DNA from: Lethocerus indicus
Lineage: Eukaryota > Arthropoda > Insecta > Hemiptera > Belostomatidae
Assembly (NCBI GenBank): GCA_019843655.1
Contig: JACDQD010000007.1
Span: 22,834,365-22,898,364, forward strand
Direction of reading: 5' to 3'
Length of the DNA stretch: 64,000 nt
The notes beneath the pieces are model-generated. The model saw nothing but the letters and a program-made list of their open reading frames with translations, was not told the origin of the DNA and searched no databases. The translations under genes and the position numbers were made by a program. This document shows, piece after piece, positions 63,514 through 64,000 of the stretch. The first letter of the stretch is position 1. Each line of letters starts with the position of its first letter.

Positions 63514-64000
63514 CATACATACATATATATATATACATAATTATTTATTAACGAATTTGTTCGGGCATACTTTCTGCTTTATGGGCTTTAGCTTTCCAAG
63601 CTTATTTACAGAATAAAATATAGTGAGTACCAATAATATCCTCGTGGATGTACATATTTAAAGTATTTTATCGATTTAAATCAATTTGAATTTAAAAAGA
63701 TAATATAGTTTGTTCTCATGGCTGCCGCATTAACTCAAAGAAAAGTGTTTTTCTTTTTACCGCACTGGCCCAGATTCATTGCAAATAAATGCAGTTTATT
63801 TGTTTGTATTCCGAACTTATAAATAACCCGACACGCATTAAGAACGCTATATTCGTCCGCTGTTTTTGCCATCTAATCTTTCCCAGGTCCAGAAACAATA
63901 TAGCTGACCTGTTTTCAAGAAGGTAAACGCTATATTCCAATTTCACATTCGATCCGAAACCTTTTTGTTTTTTAATGTTTCATTCATCTTCCTAATTATA
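63514..64000. other. Right-hand end, no feature recognised
   Basis: CA/TA microsatellite continuing from the MITE-like element, then AT-rich sequence with no supported exon. Confidence 0.4.

Noticed and set aside
1..64000. Known microRNAs, canonical tRNA, rRNA, U-snRNA genes, CRISPR arrays, homeobox exons
   Set aside because: I looked by eye for well-known conserved sequences of these kinds and saw none; a covariance-model scan would be needed to exclude diverged ones.

Overview
The window is animal nuclear DNA, most likely from an arthropod and probably an insect. It is AT-rich, genes are split by GT-AG introns, and there is no bacterial-style gene packing. The only gene I identify with confidence is TAF11, a subunit of the general transcription factor TFIID. 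It lies on the minus strand in four exons between 4170 and 2230, with short introns of roughly 110 to 690 bases.

Left end, 1-5000. At 691-74 is the 5' part of a second minus-strand gene, whose N-terminus is rich in Pro and Glu. It lies downstream of TAF11 in the same orientation and runs off the window. Upstream of TAF11 is a CpG-rich segment (about 3.9-5.0 kb) that looks like a shared divergent promoter. A plus-strand exon from this segment ends at a strong splice donor at 4724. Candidate later exons of this plus-strand gene are at 6576-6712 and 8704-8877. I cannot name its product, and its reading frame is not settled.

From 5.0 to about 12.8 kb the DNA is strongly CpG-poor. Between about 12.76 and 12.90 kb this changes abruptly, and the remaining 51 kb has common CpG. 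I read the CpG-poor part as the footprint of germline gene-body methylation over active genes, with the CpG-rich promoter spared. A small palindromic element sits at the right-hand boundary.

From 12.9 to 64 kb I find no recognisable protein. The stretch holds a GC-rich patch at 15.2-16.4 kb with a plausible first coding exon, a well-spaced CCAAT/TATA/initiator promoter near 53.7 kb, several hairpins, microsatellites and G- or C-runs. It also holds a small number of transposon remnants: tRNA-like SINE heads, an hAT-type terminus, Penelope-like terminal motifs, a pair of related short repeats, and a MITE-like element at 63.17-63.51 kb. It may be intergenic, or a large intron or regulatory domain of a gene outside the window. 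Most open frames in this part behave like chance ORFs. I did not find a convincing new multi-gene system. The observations most worth a second look are the CpG boundary with its palindrome, the unnamed divergent partner of TAF11, and the hairpin-bearing elements.
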